Below, piece after piece: positions 50,765-63,240 of a DNA stretch of 64,000 nucleotides (positions within the stretch are counted from its first letter, which is position 1; every line of letters begins with the position of its first letter). The notes under the pieces were generated by a model that did no database searches, was not told where the DNA came from, and saw only the letters and a list, made by a program, of their open reading frames with translations. Source of the stretch: Epichloe hybrida. Lineage: Eukaryota > Ascomycota > Sordariomycetes > Hypocreales > Clavicipitaceae. The translations under genes were made by a program, and so were the position numbers. Where the stretch lies: positions 1,488,001-1,552,000 of the forward strand of contig JAFEKR010000012.1 of assembly GCA_019022495.1 (NCBI GenBank), in the 5' to 3' direction.

Positions 50765-53700
50765 TGTTAGTTACACCAAGGGGTTAGTATGCACTAGTGC
50801 AACGTAGGGTTAGGTTTAATGATATAATAAGGTCTAAGGATTTAAGCTATCTATAGCGTTGTGTAGCTATAAGAAAAGGGGGACGCAAGTCACGTGTGTG
50901 CCTCGCGTACGGGTGCGGCTAATCATAGTGCGGAGCTGCTACACGTGCTCCACTTTCCTAGTGGTTAACCTAATGTTAACCTAGTTATTATAATACTAGT
51001 AACTTCTCTTTTTAGGAAGAAAGTAAGGTAGGATAGATCTAGTACTAAAAGAGGGAATTAGTAAGTATATAAATAAAATAAGCCTATGTAAGGATAAGTA
51101 AGTCTAATGTTAAATTCGGACTCCCTATTGGTTAACAATGAAATGCAAGGAAAAAATCGCTTAATCCGCGGATTAGGAAGCAGGCTTAATTAGGAGCTCC
51201 AAAAGCTTGAAAAACGCAATAAAAATCAGAATCGTTTAAAATAAACATAAGTAAATACGGGGAATTAAAATAAGGGCTTCTTATTAGCTTGGCTATAGTC
51301 GGACTAGACTCTTATTAATCTCATCTAGTCTCTAGTCTCTTTACCTAGCCTTTAACTTAAATTACGGCTTCATTCAAGTTAATAAAGGTCTTAAGGCTCT
51401 TATTTGGAGATACCTTTGTTATTACATTAGCAAGGTTATTATTGCTATTAATCTATTATACTTTATAAATCTCTTGTTGCTTGTATAATTACTAAAGTGC
51501 TATAATGTTAATTATAAGGCGTTTCTCCTTTATAAAACCTAGCTTTATAAGACACTTATATAACAAAAAGGAGTCTATATAGATAATCATAGGGATATAG
51601 TTAATCTTTAATCAGTCCGTGATTATGTTAAGGGTTGTGGCAATTACATAGGCTACATTAGTACCTTATACCATTAAGTATAGTTTAGAAGCAAGGGCAC
51701 TATAGGTTACACGCTTGCTCTTTATTAAGCTATACGTAATAATATTACCTTTTAAGGTAAATGTGTTATCTTTTGCCTCTTCGTTGCTAATTATAATCAC
51801 GTATCCTATCTAGGAACTTAGATCTTTATTATTAGCAAGGGATCCATCTATAAACATAAATAACTTCGTATTCTCAAGGTCTAGAGGGATGTAATATAAG
51901 CCTTAGTCTTAATGTTAGATTTGCTAGTTAAGTCGCTTGTTTAATTAAGTTATATCATTAGGAGTTAGATCTTAATATTATACTACGATTAAGAGGTCGT
52001 AAAGGGCTTTAGGTTAATAGATAGTTATAATATAACTTCCTCGTGCTTATTATTTAATATAATCTTATTTCACAGTTAGTAATTATGGGTTAATCTACCT
52101 AATCTTCTTACTCTAGCCTTTTTAACAAAGTTCCATTAAGTTATTAGTATTCTAGGTAAGGATATAACTATTAAAGATAAGGGGATTCTTAGCTAATAGC
52201 TTCTGCTTTAGCTTTACTAAGAAATTCGCCTTCTATAGTTCCTTCTCTTTAAGGTTATAGAAATCCTAGTCACTAAGGCCTAGCATATCATTAGTCTATA
52301 TACTAACTACTCTAAAGAGGTTATTATTATTCTCTTCCGTAATTAGCAAGCATAGGTTATAGGATAAAGTCATTATCTTAAGCATCTCTTTGTGGTAATA
52401 GAAGTAGGTTACGAACTAGTAGGTTCTAGCTTCTGCAATTCTATATAAAGGCTTAATAACTTCTATAATAGTTCCTTTAGGGAATAGATATGCTATTTAC
52501 TTAGGCAACATAGTAATAATTAATCTTGTAAGCTATGTTTTTAATTACACGTAAGCTTATATAATATCTCGAATCCATAGGATAATTCCTCTGGATCTAA
52601 GCGATAGTACAATCGCGACAATCAATCGTTAGCTTAATCTTTAGATCATTAGGGATTAGGTTAGGATAAATTCCTTCCCTTTATTATTCGTCCCTTAAAT
52701 CACAAGTTATAACTTTTTATATGGCGCAGCTATTCCTTTGCCTTTGATTTCTCTTACTATACGAGATTTAAAGAGTCTCTTGTTACTATGTTTGGCATGA
52801 TTGAATAGCGTGAATCTAAATATATTGCGGGCTTGCAAAGTATTAATCTTAATCTAATCTAATAGCTTAAAGGGCTTGCCTAGGGTTATGATCTTTCCTT
52901 CTTAATATAACTAAAGGGCTAGATCCTAATTAGCTTCTTCCTTTACTATAATAAATACTACACTTAACTTACTATTAGCTATAAGTTCCTCTATTAATGC
53001 TTCCTCTTAGTCTTTATTTACTAAGTACACGGTTGCTATGTATTTAGTTCCTTTAAGGTTAAATTAAACTATAAGCTTCTTTTGTGGTTTTCCACGCTTT
53101 CTCTTAGGCTATAGTAGTTCCTTATTTATTTCTAAAGCTTTAAGAATAATCTCTTTAATTATTAAGGTCTTGTTTATATCTATAGCTTAGTCTTTACCTC
53201 TAGGTATTAACTTATGAAGTTCTTTAGCATAGTATAGGTTATAATAGTATAGTTTAATAACTATTAATTAGAATCTTATTAGTCCATAGGGTATTTAAAG
53301 GGTATAGGTTTCTCTATTAGTTATAAGAAGCTTATAAGGGCTATGCTATCTATCTTTCTCTCTTTATATGCATATATCTAACTATAATAGAAGTTAGTGC
53401 GTTAGTAGCGTATCTAGGCTATTTTAGGTTCTTAAAGTATTATAAACTTGTTACTTTGCTAGGAGTTATCAGACCTTGTTAGTGGCTTTGCGAATTACTT
53501 TAGCTTATTAAATAACAGATACACTTAGCAGTAACTTATTAGTTATCCGTGAATATATACTAAAGATAAGAATTGTAGGAATAAGACTATTAGGGCCTGC
53601 TAAGTCATTTATAGCTTTTATAGCTATCTAAAGTTATTGCTTAGGTGTGAGATCTTAATCTATAGAGTCTATAATAATTATATAAGCTTGCTATAATAGT

Positions 53701-55681
53701 CCGTGATAGCGTTTAACTTTTCTAATACTATTATAGGCCTTAACTAGAACTTTATTAATCTTGATTAATAGCAATCATGTATAATGCTTAAATTCTACTA
53801 ATGTAAAGTTCTTTCTAGCATTATGGATAATCTATTCTAGAGGACTAAGGTAGGTGTTAATCTAGTATTTACGTAAGGCATTCCAAATATTACGTGCCTT
53901 CTGCTTATTTAGATTAAGGAATTAGGCTACTTAAAATAAGGTTATAGAATTAATAATATAAAGAATAGGTTATCTGTTAATCTAAATGATATTAACTATA
54001 ATCTTATAGTTAAACTTATAGTTATCTTTGATTGTGAACTTGAATTTACCTAGGGCCTTTCTGTTTATTTAGTAATAGTAGCAAATTTTAGTTAATTATT
54101 TAATAGCCTTTGCTTTAATATTATATCTAGCTTGGTTTAGTATCTTTGTAAGCTATTTAACTAATAGGTAACCAAATTATTAATATAGTTAATAGAGTTC
54201 TGTTTCTAATAGGTAGAAAGCTACTATTTCTCTAGCTTCTAGAGTCTACTAAAGATATCCCTATTTCCTAATAATAGGAACTATCTTATTATCTTAGATT
54301 AATACGTTTACGAGGTTGTCTACCTTAATGCGTAACCTATCTATATTATCTAAAGAGAATAAGAAAGGCGTATGTGTGTTAATTACATAGAAAGGGATGT
54401 CACCTAGTTCCGTTAGTACGTTAACTACTCCTTTTATAATCGCGCTCCTAGCACTAAATTTAATTATCTTTTCTAGAGTTAGTTTAATCTTTAGTAATAG
54501 TATTAATCTTAGCAAGGCTTATACTTATCTAATTCTAGCTATTAAGACACCTAAGGCTCCTATGTCAGGCATTATCCCTTAGAAAACTTCTTTAGAGTAA
54601 CGTTTCTCTAAAATATAAGAGGTTTTTACATTATTAAAGGGATTATGCTTAAGGTATATATGCTTAAATAATTTATCTCTTAGGATATTAATAACATTAC
54701 TATTAACTAGTTAAAATCCTAATGTAAAGAATTATATAATACTTAGCTAGTTAAATTTTAATATGAAAGTCTCTTTAGCATTATTATCCTTATCTTTGTT
54801 ATTGTTAGACTTAACAAAGGTTTTAGCTAATTCCTACGCTTTATTAGCAAGGTTATTAGCTTCTTTAGATGCTTAGCCTTTATAGGCCACGAGAAATACC
54901 TAATACTTTTTCTCTATTAGCTTATAGATATTAATCATCTAAGCAAGATAGTTATTAAGCTCCTATTCCTTAGTAGTCTAAGGATCTAGTTCTCTTAAGC
55001 TCTCCTAGTTAGTAGTAATAACTAAGGTATATTTTTAAAGTTATAGAGGTAGGCTTACTTTATTAGGTCTTAACTAGGTAGGCTGCTTTCCTTTAGTAGT
55101 CTATAATAAAGCTTATTTATTACTTAGGGGTACTATTATTAATAGTCTTTAGCTAGTAAGGCTAAGGGATTTTTAACTAGCAGGGTTAAGGGGTTTTTAA
55201 TCTCTAGTTTAAGAAGTTATATATAGCTATAAACTCTCGGTTAGTTAATTAGTTTTCTTATGATAGATAATAGGATTAAATCTTCTATTAATAGTTAAAG
55301 ACTTACTAATAGAAAAAGTCAAATCCCTAGGAAGCCTAATATCTAGTATCTAGAGTCTATCTTCCTTTAGCACACTTCCTTAGGTAGCTAAAGGAAGGCC
55401 TCTTCTTAAGTAATTCCTAGCTTATCTATGGTTTTTTAACTACTAATTAGTGTTAGTTACACTAAGGGGTTAGTATACACTAGTGTAACGTAGGGTTAGG
55501 TTTAATAATATAATAAGGTCTAAGGATTTAAGCTATTTATAGCGTTATATAGCTATAAGAAAAGGGGGACGCAAGTCACGTGTGTGCCTCGCGTACAGGT
55601 GCGGCTAATCACAGTGCGGAGCTGCCGCACGTGCTTCACTTTCCTAGTGGTCAACCCGATGTTGACCCGGTTATCGCAACA
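50765..55681 (-). mobile_element. Copia-3: LTR retrotransposon nested in LINE2, internally shortened
   Basis: LTRs 50765-50995 and 55451-55681 are both 231 bp. They start TGTTAGTTACACYAAGGGG and end in CAACA (left copy AATA by RIP). CTTAC is duplicated at 50760-50764 and 55682-55686. The polypurine tract by the left LTR and CTAATTAGT by the right one give minus orientation. The 4.9-kb interior follows Copia-2, but the gag-side segment (54560-55450) is about 1.8 kb shorter. A minus-strand frame at 54294-54515 covers the protease-side region; RIP stops break the rest. The right LTR keeps more CpG than the left. The LTRs share only about the first 17 bases with Copia-2, so the two are sister families. 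Confidence 0.87.
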
Positions 55682-55919
55682 CTTACCGCTCTAAATATTA
55701 AACTATCTTATTCCTATGTTTAAGTAGTAGTAGCTTTATACTAGCTCCCTTTCTCCTAAGTTAATTACTATTAGCATATTCGCACTCCTACTACTAGCTT
55801 TATTATAATATAATATTATGGGGGGGGTAAATAAAGGTAAGGAATTTAAATATTAATATGATTTGTATTTTAGAGGTAATTCTAGACCTTTAGAGCGGTG
55901 CGGAAGTTTGTGCGAAGGT

Positions 55920-56581
55920 AATAGTAAGCTATAGCTACTATATAATTAGCCTAGGGTATATCTTACTTAATGCTATAGTCCCTTATTTACTTATTAAGCA
56001 CTATATATAACTTAGATAACTTTACTAAGTTTACTTACCTAAGCCCCCTAGCTAAGGCTAGCTTCTATTTAAAGTAAATATAGAAGTTACTAAACCTCTT
56101 ATTTTATTATTATATTAACTAGTTAAGTTCTATAATTACTATTTCCTAGTAGTAAGGGTTATTAAATATTTCCCCTAGATAGTCTAGAAGTCTAAATAGA
56201 TAAAAGTCCTTTAAGTAGCCTTTCTTAAAGAAAGGTATAACTTATACCTAGACCTTAAGTAATAGGTTTTAGTAAATACAGTATTACTAATCCTAATTAC
56301 TACTAATAAACTCCCTATCTACTAGTAGCTTATAAGTTATAAGGCCTTTCTAAGCTATAAATAGGACCTTATTACTATTAAAAAGGGGGCTTATAAGTAA
56401 GGGTTTTTACTTAATTTAAATTAGTATAAGTGCTATATTTTATATATTAGCTAAGTACTAGATTTATACTACCTATTATTTTACTTATTATGATAGGAGT
56501 GCTAACTTATTAGTATTTATTATATTTAGTAGTAATAGTATATTCTTTAGCTAGGTTATTTCTATAGTAAAGAATAATATA
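55920..56581. other. Internal piece 5 of the outermost LTR element
   Basis: AT-rich DNA between the LINE2 5' end and the right outer LTR. Stop-suppressed translation on + gives a Pro/Ser/Tyr-rich frame that I cannot assign. Confidence 0.4.
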
Positions 56582-56806
56582 TATTATAAACTAGCCTTAT
56601 AGCTACTATATATAAGTATTTAGTATAAGAATATTATTCTTATAGAAAAAGAAAGGAATTATACTAGTAGTTATATAGTATTTAAATATATAGTCCCTTA
56701 TATGTAGTCTATGCGTAGCATGTGTAAAGCCCTAACCTAGCCACACAAAGTATAAATACTTCCCGGAGCTAGACTTAACCCAAGCTTATAGCTCGAGTCC
56801 ATAACA
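56582..56806. repeat. Right LTR of the outermost element
   Basis: 225-bp partner of 6300-6524. Its last third is less mutated (CCACACAAAGTATAAATAC, TTCCCGGAGC). It is followed by ATATA and then a gradual return to gene-like composition. Confidence 0.8.
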
Positions 56807-57265
56807 ATATATAAAGCTAAAAGCGCGTTTCAGAAGGCAAATATTTAATTACTATAGTAGTGGCAGCGCGTAGAAGGCATGTATTACAGACATCATAGGT
56901 GTTATAGGAGAGAAAAACCTTAAGAGGTACTTTTACACTAAAAGTAAGTATGTGCAGACTTTACTTAATTTAGCTAGTCTGGTGGGAAATTTGAAAACTC
57001 CGGTGGGAAATTCATGTTCCCCCCTGCCATGTAGATTTGTAAAATAATCCAGGGGGTGCGCCAGTGGGTCCACATGCGCGATCACACCCTCAAGCACGAC
57101 AAAGGGGTTGGTGGTGATCTTGCGACGCATTTGCCGCTGCCAACTATTTAAGGAACTACGACTCCAAGACTAGTCCCATATCATTGGTACATGCCCAATC
57201 GCAGACAACTGTTGATATAAGTAAGCCCTTACATGGGATTTCTGGAGGCATTATATTCGCACAAA
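56807..57265. other. Transition zone and upstream region of the transporter gene
   Basis: Composition rises from AT-rich to normal over about 200 bp. I see no conserved coding frame. It presumably holds the promoter and 5' UTR of the next gene, whose nearest promoter DNA therefore lies less than 500 bp from a RIP-degraded transposon. Confidence 0.5.
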
Positions 57266-58640
57266 ATGACGAATGAGGAAAATCGAGATTCGCGAAAGCG
57301 AAAGGAAGGAGGGAGTCAGACTGTCGGGGGCAAGGACTCAAAGTCTTCATTACTTACATCGACCCTTCTGATCGAGACTACGCCCGCTCTTGCAGCAGCT
57401 TTTGTAATGCTTGGACTCATATTCGGCGGCTGCTGTTCGAATGTACGGCCTTCCAACCATCCGTACCCTGAGAAAAGCAGCACTGTGCGAAGCTAACCAA
57501 TGGATCAAAGGTCTATGCACTGGAAGCAATCATCAAGTAAGCAGTCAAGAAAAGCATGAGAAAATAAGAAAAACAAAGACTTCCTAGGTGAGAACTAACT
57601 ATGTCTGCCCAAGGTTCGAACCTCGCAGCGGTATGATATAGCATGAGAGCAAACAAGACAGTTTCAAATTATGTTACTGACAGGGTAATAGGCACACTTT
57701 TAACATTTGTGCAATTCTTATTCGTTGCAATTACCGGCTATATATCCCAATTTGACAAGTCCAGGCCACCGTTCTTTGTTGCCGAAGCTAAGGTTCCCTT
57801 GAGGCGCTGGCTGGTTAACATCGTGCTTTTCTTCAGCATCAACGTACTGAACAACCACGCCTTCAGTTATGATATCTCGGTTCCTGTGCACATCATTTTG
57901 AGATCTGGAGGTAGTATTACCACCATGATTGCAGGGTATTTCTATGGGAAGAAGTACTCTCGCATACAAGCACTTGCAGTAATTGTTCTCAGCTCTGGTG
58001 TAGTTATAGCTGCTTGGTCTGATGCTCAAGAAAAGGTCCATAACCCAGTCTTTTATAAAAGCCATGGTTTCGAAACTAATCCTAAGTGTAGTCAAAGACA
58101 GTTTCCCATGGAGATACGACCCACCTAATGATGAATTCCGGATTGATTATTCTATTCTTTGCTCAGGTACTGTCAGCCATAATGGGCCTGTACACCGAGG
58201 CGACGTATCGACTGTATGGACCGCAGTGGAAAGAGAATATGTTTTATTCTCATATTCTTTCCCTGCCGCTCTTTCTTCCCTTCATGCCATCAATGGGGCG
58301 GAGCTTCAAGTCCATGCTGGAGAGTGAGCCATTGAAGATCTCAATGCCTTGGATCGTCATCCCCTCGGAGCCAAAAGTTCCCAGCCAACTTGTATATTTT
58401 GGCCTTAACGTCTTGACCCAATATGCATGCATTCGTGGTGTAAACCTCTTGGCAGCAAATTCCTCAGCGCTTACAGTCACTATTGTTTTGAACATACGAA
58501 AACTGGTTAGTCTATTGCTTAGTATATGGCTGTTCGACAACTCGCTCGCCTGCGGCACTTTGATCGGTGCATTTATAGTTTTCGGTGCTGGAGCATTATA
58601 CACTCTTGGAACCCAGCCAAAACTACAGCGCTCGGATTAA
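57266..58640 (+). CDS. YEA4: UDP-N-acetylglucosamine transporter (YEA4/SLC35B4 family)
   Basis: A nucleotide-sugar antiporter of the Golgi/ER membrane that moves UDP-GlcNAc for chitin and glycan synthesis. I infer exons 57266-57442, 57511-57536, 57684-58035 and 58092-58640, giving 1104 nt or 367 residues. A hydrophilic Lys/Arg/Ser N-terminus precedes about eight to ten hydrophobic segments. Visible family blocks are TPALAAAFVMLGLIFGGCCSN, VYALEAII, FSINVLNNHAFSYDISVPVH, IILRSGGSITTMIAGY, AQVLSAIMGLYTEATY, GPQWKENMFYSHILSLPLF, LNVLTQYACIRGVNLLA and ALTVTIVLNIRKLVSLLLS. The intron 3 donor is weak (GTCCAT), but a CTAAT branch and TAG acceptor fit, and a frame change forces a junction there. Intron 2 is long (147 nt) and could hide a microexon. 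An alternative start at 57233 would add 11 residues. It looks intact. Confidence 0.92.
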
Positions 58641-59229
58641 AAACGGCCACGAAGGCGAGCAAAAAGTCTTGGCGATTGCGAGATGAAATGTACAACATCT
58701 GGGATACTTTTTGTATTGCTCGTTCTACAGCCAGGACAGCACCTGTTGTTTACAGAAGAAGCAAGACCATACACGTCCTGTAGTTAAGTATTGATAACAG
58801 ACCGCGCCTATACAATGGTGCCTTTCAAACGCTGTATCGTCCTTAAGATAATAGTAGTGTTTCTATCATGTGCAAGGACTTGACTCATGACTGTTTTCAA
58901 TTGATGCATATTCCGACTATAGGCACCCTCCGAAACACTGAAGGCTTTCGGACCTTCGGACCCCGCCAACAGCCTGCAAATCTTCACCGTGGTACCTTCA
59001 TTGTGGGTAGGCCCAGGGTGCACTCCATCTCACTCCAGTCGTTATTTCCCCGCATAGAGCAAAACATTCCACCAGAACATCGGCGACGTGATTTGCATGG
59101 ACGCTCACCTTGACTCACCTCTTTTCTGTAATAGGTGTCGTACGGCTCCGGCTCCGTTGAGGTGAATATTGGCTCGGCTTGCGTCACTGCGGTGCTAGTT
59201 GAAGCAACAGCCCCTCATTACCATTCAGG
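58641..59229. other. Intergenic: transporter 3' UTR and AMP deaminase promoter
   Basis: Normal composition. Several short frames overlap on both strands but none has a recognisable domain. No RNA gene is seen. Confidence 0.5.
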
Positions 59230-62200
59230 ATGGCCGGTGAGTTTTTCTACCAACACTACGAGGCAGCCTTTCGTGATTGGCATATTCAAGTACTCCATAT
59301 GATACTCGTTGAACCTGTTTTGTAACTTTATACTGACATTACTAATCGTTAGATAGCTCCAGAAGCTCTAGAGACCAGCTTTCTGGTCACCAAAAAGATC
59401 AGACCGAACCAGTCGCCCATTCCATCCATACCGATGAGAACAGCACGTCATCAGCGACCGTCGAGGATCAAGATGAACTACAAGATGGCATGCTCTTGAG
59501 AGATGTACCCAAACGCACGACTTTCTACGATCCAGTCGCGGAACGTCAAATGTCGCAGACAGATGCAAAGCTGTTCTATCAGCGCAGCAAAATTGAGACT
59601 CGCACTGGCATTGGGGGTCTTCAGGCCCAAATCAGCCCAAAGCAGAGCCCAACGATTGGATCTATGTCTCGACCGCTCACGGAATATGGTGCTGACTCTT
59701 TGATTCTTGATCATGACGGAGGTATGACCGTTCACTGCTGCCATTGCGTCTTCGGGGCACTGATCAAGCTAGTAGATGAAATTGATGAATCAAAAGCGCC
59801 ATCGACCCCGCGTACTTACATACACGATCATGGGATCCTTTCAGCCATTGGCGGTTCCAGACCGGTACATGGTGAAGCCACTGACAGTACATTTACAACT
59901 GCATCTGATGCAACCATTAGCACATTTCCCAATAATACACTGTTTGATACTGAGCCCCATATCACGGCTGAGCTGAGTGCCATATCAAAGAGCATACAGA
60001 AGATTTTGGATGTCAGACGGAAATATATTGCTTTATCGTCTCAGGGACCTGACGACAACCCTAGAGACCAGCGCCATTGGGAAATCTACCCTCCTCCTCC
60101 TGAGCCAGCTTGGTCTCAGACACAAGCCGACCATGCTGATTTTCCCGACGCGCCATCATATTTCGGAGCAGCCCAAGTAAAACAGCCGCCATCATTCCGC
60201 AGAAGAAAACCCGGCTTCGATGTCGGTGAGGACTTCCATATGGATGACTTGCTTCCGTTACCTGGGGAGGACAGCATGACTTTTAAACTTGATGAGAGCG
60301 GTGTCTATCAAGTCTTCCACGATGGGGAGATGTTGCCCGCCATCAGTGTACCAACCATTCGAGAATTTTATATGGATCTCGATAAAATACTGACCGTTTC
60401 GTCGGATGGGCCTAGTAAAAGCTTTGCGTTCCGGCGCCTCCAGTATTTGGAAGCAAAGTTCAATTTGTACGTACTCCTTAATGAATACCAGGAGACGGCG
60501 GATAGTAAGAAGGTGCCGCATCGGGATTTCTATAATGTGCGCAAAGTGGATACCCACGTACATCATTCCGCTTGTATGAACCAAAAGCATTTGCTGCGAT
60601 TTATCAAGAGCAAGATGAAGAAGCATCCGAACGAAGTGGTGCTTTTCCGAGATGGTAAACATCTTACTCTTGCAGAGGTATTTTCCAGCATCAACCTCAC
60701 AGCTTACGACCTTAGTATTGATACTCTCGACATGCACGTAAGTTAAATGACGTCCACTATCTCGAATCTCTGAATTTAGGAGGAGTGCCAGTTCTAACAC
60801 CAATAGGCCCACACCGACTCGTTCCATCGCTTTGACAAATTTAACCTTAAATATAACCCGATTGGCGAGTCCCGTTTGAGAACCATCTTCTTGAAGACTG
60901 ATAACTTTATACATGGACGTTACTTGGCAGAGATTACCAAGGAAGTCATTTCCGATTTGGAATCAAGTAAATATCAAATGGTGGAATGGCGTATCTCAAT
61001 CTACGGAAAGTCCATTGATGAATGGGATAAACTAGCAGCGTGGGTTGTGGATAACAAATTGTTCTCTCATAACGTGCGATGGCTCGTTCAGATTCCTCGC
61101 CTGTACGACGTCTACAAAGCGAGCAGTCTCATGGATACGTTCGAGCAGATTGTCAAAAAATATTTTCCAGCCGCTTTTCGAGGTGACGAAAGACCCGTCG
61201 AGCCATCCGAAGTTACACGTCTTCCTACAAAGAGTGATAGGGTTCGACAGCGTTGATGACGAGAGCAAGGTAGAGCGCCGGCTTTTCAAAAAGTTCCCTG
61301 TACCAAAAGTTTGGGACTCCAAGCAAAATCCTCCCTATAGCTATTGGATCTACTACCTCTTTGCTAACATGGCGTCTCTGAATTCTTGGCGGAAGAAGCG
61401 CGGTTTCAATACTTTAGCAATGCGACCACACTGCGGAGAGGCTGGGGACAGTGAGCACTTGGCCGTGGCTCTACTCTGCTGTCACAGTATAAGTCACGGG
61501 CTCCTGCTCCGTAAGGTTCCTTTACTTCAGTACGCCTTCTACTTGGAGCAGATAGGAATTGCAATGTCGCCCCTGAGCAATAACGCACTATTTCTGGCTT
61601 ACGAAAGAAACCCTTTCCATCAGTACTTTAAACGCGGGCTGAATGTATCTTTATCAACGGATGACCCACTGCAGTTTGCTTTTACAAAGGAACCGCTCAT
61701 AGAGGAGTATGCTGTGGCCGCACAGATCTACAAGCTTAGTCCCGTGGACATGTGTGAGCTAGCCAAAAATTCAGTAAAGCAAAGTGGCTACGAGGCATCC
61801 ATCAAAAGAATGTGGCTAGGGTCAAATTTCGACAGACCAGGAAGGGGGGGGAACATGATGGTCAAGACCAACGTTCCTGATCGTCGAGAGGAATTTAGAT
61901 CCCACACCCTGCTCCAGGAGCGCGATGTGTCAGTTTACTCAGCGCCGTAACACGTTCCAAATACATGGCACTAATCATGAAATTGCTAGCTTACGACGCT
62001 ATGTCGCTTACGATGCAAGCAACGAGGCCAACTTTGCAGCAATATCCGCTGAGCCATCGACAACAACAGCTCTGAGAACTACTGGTTCTGGTCTCTCTCA
62101 AGGTCCAAGACGGGATTATGGAGACAAAATTCTGGATCCTCAAATCAAGGCTCCTGGCATCAGTTTGAAACCTCCGCGTAAAGGAGAGACTAGTATGGAT

Positions 62201-62374
62201 ACAGCAGCGCCGTCGGATGCCATGGCAGACCTGCACTTATCTGGGAGTGATCCCAGACTATTCCCAGGCATATTCACCAGAGAACATCGATCGGGAAGTC
62301 TACGGAACTTACATCAAGGCGACGAATGGGCTGTTGATTCTTCTGAGCCTCCTGGGGACGAGGATGACGACTGA
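59230..62374 (+). CDS. AMD1: AMP deaminase (AMD1 family), with one apparent frameshift
   Basis: It converts AMP to IMP and ammonia in the cytosol, balancing adenylates and the purine cycle. Inferred exons are 59230-59236, 59353-60737, 60807-61928 and 61990-62374, about 965 residues, normal for fungi. The start ATG-GCC-G is split by intron 1 (GTGAGT donor). The variable N-terminus is followed by the catalytic domain. Zinc ligands lie in DTHVHH (H404, H406). HCGEAGD (H672, E675) and STDDPLQF (D749, D750) complete the active site. The acidic C-terminus ends DDEDDD-like. Within exon 3, six A's at 61155-61160 occur where [11 protein letters not shown] needs five. Frame 0 is conserved before it and frame +1 after it. 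The last intron (61929-61989, GTCAGT..TAG with CTAAT) is my choice to explain a second frame change; a second indel is the alternative. Product identity is certain; whether the gene is functional as printed is not. Confidence 0.92.
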
Positions 62375-63240
62375 AAAGGAAGACTTGTCCTCAGTTAGAA
62401 CGTTTTAGAAGCGACAACCCGGAGAAAATTTTAGACTGTATCGACATTCTGCTCTAGGGTCTCTTTGACCTTACCAACGGGGGTAGGACTGGACACACGT
62501 TCCGTTGTTCCAGTAATACGCTTCTTCCATTTTTAGATACTATCATATTATCTGTCCTGCCTGCTAGCAATAATCTGGCAGACGTCTTAAACTGCTATCC
62601 GATTGCGAGCACGGGATTAGATAGGAAGTAATAGCAGTAAGTTGGGCATTATAAATAGGTTTGCCCGGCACAATCAGGCTCGACGCAACAGAAGAGAAGA
62701 GTGACACATGATCTCTAATCAACACGCCAGCATAGCCATCAGGATAACTTGTCTGGCCTAAAGAGAGAAATTCACAGATTGGCATTGAGAGGTTTGCAAA
62801 GTTGTGAATGGCACGTGTATCGAGAAAAGGAGTGCTTTGAGGGTATTCATACAATATCGCTTCGACCTGGGATTCTTTGCGAGCGAGCCTACATACGGCA
62901 TGTTATTTCATCGCTACGTAAGTTCAGGAATACTACACACTATTAATATATCTGTAAAATGAGATTGCATACGCAAGACTATTATTGGAATGACGAGGGG
63001 GCCCCACAGAAACACCTGGGCCCTCTATGTCAGATTACCTAAACACAACCCAACGTCGTCACTGTTGAACATTCGCCTTCTTCTTGTGCCTTTCTGTTGC
63101 GCTGCCGCACCTCCTCTTCCTCGCAGCCACACTGCGTTTGCACTCAACAGCCGGTGCGTTATAACTAAAAGCTACCCTAGGAGTCGCTGAGTGATCCATA
63201 GTGGTTTTTTTAGCTACACTATCCCACGGACACTGTCGAT
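62375..63240. other. Intergenic: AMP deaminase 3' end and SLA1 promoter
   Basis: Normal composition, no convincing gene. A GC-rich inverted repeat (GAGGGGGCCC ... GGGCCCTC) lies at about 62995-63026. Its role is unknown. Confidence 0.5.

Larger units (their letters stand above)
33812..55919 (-). mobile_element. LINE2: second Tad1-like LINE, opposite strand, heavily nested
   Basis: The reverse complement of LINE1 is recovered in pieces: 3' region and RNase-H-side sequence at 33812-37510, reverse transcriptase and endonuclease part at 44162-46371, then 50683-50764 and 55682-55919 with the 5' end (GCGGTGCGGAAGTTTGTGC). Inserts are a 350-bp MITE-like element (34443-34792), Copia-A (37511-44161), a junction block (46372-50682) and Copia-3 (50765-55681). 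The equivalent of LINE1 ~7370-8040 is missing at the junction block. LINE1 and LINE2 point tail to tail. I could not find a convincing target duplication. All frames are broken by RIP-type stops. Confidence 0.83.
6300..56806. mobile_element. Outermost LTR element, expanded to 50.5 kb by nested insertions
   Basis: Direct repeats 6300-6524 and 56582-56806 are both exactly 225 bp. They align end to end, from TGTTATAAAC (TATTATAAAC on the right, a RIP-type G-to-A) to ATAATA/ATAACA. ATATA flanks both at 6295-6299 and 56807-56811. With every recognised insertion removed, the internal pieces (6525-7037, 20431-20967, 30729-31998, 32780-33811, 55920-56581) total about 4.1 kb, so the original element was roughly 4.5 kb. 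I recognise no reverse transcriptase or integrase motif in the pieces, so it may be a non-autonomous element or too degraded to read. The left flank is AT-rich, so ATATA alone is weak; the LTR pairing and matching ends are the strong evidence. Confidence 0.75.

Noticed and set aside
56933..57350. Short minus-strand frames between the AT block and the transporter gene
   Set aside because: No recognisable motif, and the second overlaps the conserved transporter exon 1 on the other strand.
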